NCBI GenBank assembly: GCA_032160705.1
Contig: JAVHVE010000031.1
Location: 17,952 to 81,951, forward strand
Source: QHXM01 sp032160705
GTDB taxonomy: Bacteria > Acidobacteriota > Blastocatellia > Pyrinomonadales > Pyrinomonadaceae
Direction of reading: 5' to 3'
DNA: 64,000 nucleotides
A program made the translations under genes and the position numbers. A model generated the notes under the pieces. That model was not told the DNA's origin, ran no database searches, and saw only the letters and a program-made list of their open reading frames with translations. This document shows, piece after piece, positions 62,046-64,000 of the stretch (its first letter is position 1; every line of letters begins with the position of its first letter).

Positions 62046-62405
62046 CTACCGGCGAACTCGCGCGACCTGAGATTGCTCGGAGCGCATCTGAATATTCCTG
62101 GCAAACTTCACGGGTTTACGCGCATCCAGCTCAATGGTCGCAATATCTCCTTCACGAACATCTTTCAAAGAAACAATCACGCCATCTATCGTCACTTTCG
62201 TGCCTTCACGATCCACTGCGATGACGTGCTCGACGCCTGTGCGTGCCATCACCGAGATGTGTGATTCCGCAACCTCAACTATTTTGGCTTGAACGAAGCG
62301 CGTCTCTGTATCTTCGCCTTCATCAATGGTCGCGGCCTGCATCGCATTTGAAAAGAACATGAGCAGCATCGCTGTCAGAAAGCTTGCGAGGCGTTTTTGT
62401 TTCAT
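62046..62405 (-). CDS. small secreted hypothetical protein
   Basis: 119 residues with a signal peptide (FLTAMLLMFFSNAMQAAT). The body is beta-like (VQAKIVEVAESHISVMART and TKVTIDGVIVSLKDVREGD), a small barrel resembling an OB or KOW-like fold. No family recognised. It converges on the amidase gene with a hairpin between. Confidence 0.7.
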   Translation of the reverse strand: MKQKRLASFLTAMLLMFFSNAMQAATIDEGEDTETRFVQAKIVEVAESHISVMARTGVEHVIAVDREGTKVTIDGVIVSLKDVREGDIATIELDARKPVKFARNIQMRSEQSQVARVRR

Positions 62406-62623
62406 CGGTGATCCTCCGTCTGATTCGTACAGGGAGATTTCCTGGAGAATTGTTTGTGCAACTGATATGCCGCGCGCGAGAAGTCTGGTGAGCGGATAGC
62501 TTAATGCTTGAAGCCAAAAGGAAAAGTCTGTTTATTACAAAAGTCTTGCTGAATCCTCTGTGACCTTTAATAGTCCAGAAGATTCTGCACGCGCTCAGTT
62601 GTTTTGTACGATTGCGAAACGGA

Positions 62624-62766
62624 GGGAAAAGCAGAATCCAGGAGTCAGCGAAAGGCAGAATACAGAAGACAGGAGACAGGAGTCAGAATATAAGGCTGAA
62701 ACCGCGTTCACAGATTTTCTTTTCTTCTGGCTTCTGACTTCTGGATTCTGGATTCTGCTTTTCGTC
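62624..62766. repeat. heptad hairpin element, CAGAATC/CAGGAGA-word family
   Basis: Left arm GCAGAATCCAGGAGTC plus a second set ACAGAAGACAGGAGACAGG, core AAGGCTGAAACCGCGTTCACAG, right arm TTCTGACTTCTGGATTCTGG. It ends 1 bp before the dnaJ stop codon. Left arm is longer than right. Confidence 0.85.
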
Positions 62767-62767
62767 G

Positions 62768-63889
62768 TTAGCCGAAGATGTTTCGCACCTTGTCTATCAG
62801 CCCTTTGTCTTCAAGGTCTGTGGTTTCGACTTCGGAGAGTTGCTCAAGGATGCGGCGCTGCTCGCGCGTCAGTGTGGTCGGCGTCACGACCGTGACCGAG
62901 ACGAAGAGGTCGCCGCGACCGCGACCGCCAAGCACTGGCACGCCGTGCCCTTTCAGACGAAAGACCGTCCCGGTTTGCGTCCCGGCGGGAATTTTCACTT
63001 GCTGCTGCCCACCCAGCGTCTGCACGGTAAGCTCCGAGCCGAGCGCAGCTTGTGCGAAAGTAATCGGAACTGTTGAATAGAGATTGCTTCCCTGTCTCTC
63101 GAAATTCTCGTGCTCGTTGACGTGAATAACAACGTAGAGGTCGCCGCTTGCTCCGCCCTGCGTGCCCGCTTCGCCTTCGCTTGCGATGCGTAGACGCGAG
63201 CCCGTCTCGACGCCCGCCGGTATCTTGACCTCCATTGTCTTTTCACGCTCAACCCGCCCTGCCCCTTTGCAGCCCTCGCATGGCGACTTGACGACGCGGC
63301 CTGTCCCGCGACACGTGCTACAGGTGCGCGCCACAGAAAAGAAGCCCTGTTGATAACGCACCTGGCCTGCGCCCGCGCACGTCTGGCAGGTCTCAGGCTG
63401 CGTTCCTTCGGCTGCGCCGGAGCCTTTGCACTTGTCGCAGGTTTCAAGGCGCGGGATGCGAAGTTGCGCCGTCATCCCGGCGGCGGCATCTTCGAGAGAG
63501 ATTTCCAGATCGTAGCGGAGGTCTGCGCCACGCTGCGCGGCGGTGTGGCGGCCACCACTACCGCCACCGCGTCCAAAGACATCGCCGAAGCCGAACAGGT
63601 CTCCGAGAATATCTTCTATGCCGCCAAAGCCGGGCGCGCCCCAGCCGCCTGCCCCGGCGCTGCTCGAAACACCCGCATGGCCGAAGCGGTCGTAGCGGCG
63701 GCGCTGCTCTGCGTCGGAAAGAACCGTATAAGCTTCGGCAGCTTCCTTGAATTTATCCTCCGCAGAAGCATCGCCCGGATTCTTGTCCGGGTGAAACTGC
63801 ACCGCGAGGCGGCGATACGCGCTCTTAATCTCCTGCTCGCTGGCCGTCTGGCTGATGCCCAGCACCTCATAATAATCACGTTTACTCAT
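62768..63889 (-). CDS. dnaJ: chaperone protein DnaJ
   Basis: 373 residues. J domain (RDYYEVLGISQTASEQEIK, HPDKNPGD with HPD), Gly-rich linker (GRGGGSGG), four zinc CxxCxGxG repeats (CDKCKGSGAAEG, CQTCAGAG, CSTCRGTG, CEGCKGAG) and the C-terminal substrate-binding beta domains. It activates DnaK. dnaK and grpE are not in the window. Confidence 0.96.
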   Translation of the reverse strand: MSKRDYYEVLGISQTASEQEIKSAYRRLAVQFHPDKNPGDASAEDKFKEAAEAYTVLSDAEQRRRYDRFGHAGVSSSAGAGGWGAPGFGGIEDILGDLFGFGDVFGRGGGSGGRHTAAQRGADLRYDLEISLEDAAAGMTAQLRIPRLETCDKCKGSGAAEGTQPETCQTCAGAGQVRYQQGFFSVARTCSTCRGTGRVVKSPCEGCKGAGRVEREKTMEVKIPAGVETGSRLRIASEGEAGTQGGASGDLYVVIHVNEHENFERQGSNLYSTVPITFAQAALGSELTVQTLGGQQQVKIPAGTQTGTVFRLKGHGVPVLGGRGRGDLFVSVTVVTPTTLTREQRRILEQLSEVETTDLEDKGLIDKVRNIFG

Positions 63890-63936
63890 CGAACCTTAAA
63901 TATACCCTTTCCAATTTGGTGAAGCATTAATATAAC

Positions 63937-64000
63937 AGTCTGGAGTCTGGAGTCTGAAGTCTGGAGTCAAAACAAAACAGTCTTTGACTCCAGACTTCAG
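63937..64000. repeat. heptad hairpin element, TGGAGTC-word family (cut by window edge)
   Basis: CTGGAGTCTGGAGTCTGAAG words, loop AAAACAAAACAG and the start of the complementary arm GACTCCAGACTTCAG. Continues beyond the window. Confidence 0.8.

Overview
The window looks like chromosomal DNA of an acidobacterium, most likely class Blastocatellia (inference from gene style, not from a marker-gene tree). Supporting signs are moderately GC-rich coding DNA, a PknB-type kinase with a large TPR sensor half, retropepsin-like secreted proteases, tandem PEP-CTERM proteins, zinc-ribbon/TonB fusions, and dense intergenic hairpin repeats. About 60 genes are supported, with one tRNA (Pro, GGG) and no rRNA, CRISPR array, prophage or insertion-sequence transposase.

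Left third (1-20.4 kb, mostly minus strand). A HAD hydrolase fragment runs off the left edge. It is followed by the kinase-TPR gene, a cNMP-binding/DUF1003 membrane protein, an orphan LolD-like ABC ATPase, and a nucleotidyl cyclase with an N-terminal START-like domain. A closely packed run sucD, thioesterase, secreted carboxypeptidase-regulatory-like protein, ndk, zinc-ribbon/TonB protein, nuoI follows. sucC lies about 3.4 kb from sucD, beyond a beta-CASP hydrolase, an M48 protease and a MauE/DoxX-like protein. OsmC, tRNA-Pro, a MerR regulator, an aspartyl protease and a glycine-zipper protein close the block.

Middle (20.6-36 kb). Metabolic and housekeeping genes: an aminotransferase, thiL, a DUF2442 protein, cysS, a class III aminotransferase, an amidohydrolase, an MFS transporter with a lytic transglycosylase, a probable 8-oxoguanine glycosylase (Ogg2 type), a TPR/double retropepsin protein, a PIN toxin with a small antitoxin-like partner, and a PBP4-type DD-carboxypeptidase.

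Pilus locus (36.3-46.6 kb). A good sigma-54 promoter precedes two tandem four-gene cassettes of minor-pilin genes (FimT/GspH-, PilV/GspI-, PilW- and PilX-like, same order in both). They are followed by a PilT-type retraction ATPase and an NtrC-family sigma-54 activator. Pilus tip assembly, retraction and sigma-54 control thus sit together.

Right part (46.6-64 kb). murJ, two PEP-CTERM proteins, the NAD(P)HX repair enzyme, tsaE, a DUF6624 protein, a bacilliredoxin, a small DUF2283 island beside a likely toxin, an AT-rich orphan gene, recG, rsmD, tsaD, a Tat-exported amidase and dnaJ.

The most striking feature is not a gene. About 20 intergenic elements are built from degenerate 7-bp tandem words arranged as two inverted arms. 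At least nine different words are used, and elements with different words often share a similar inner core (AAGGCGG..ACC.CTTTTA). Some elements have entered or reshaped coding sequence (thiL, the MFS transporter, the MauE-like gene, the ends of several others). They resemble the heptameric STRR repeats of cyanobacteria. A second set of short GC palindromes (for example CGTCCCTGACGGGACG) occupies three other gaps.
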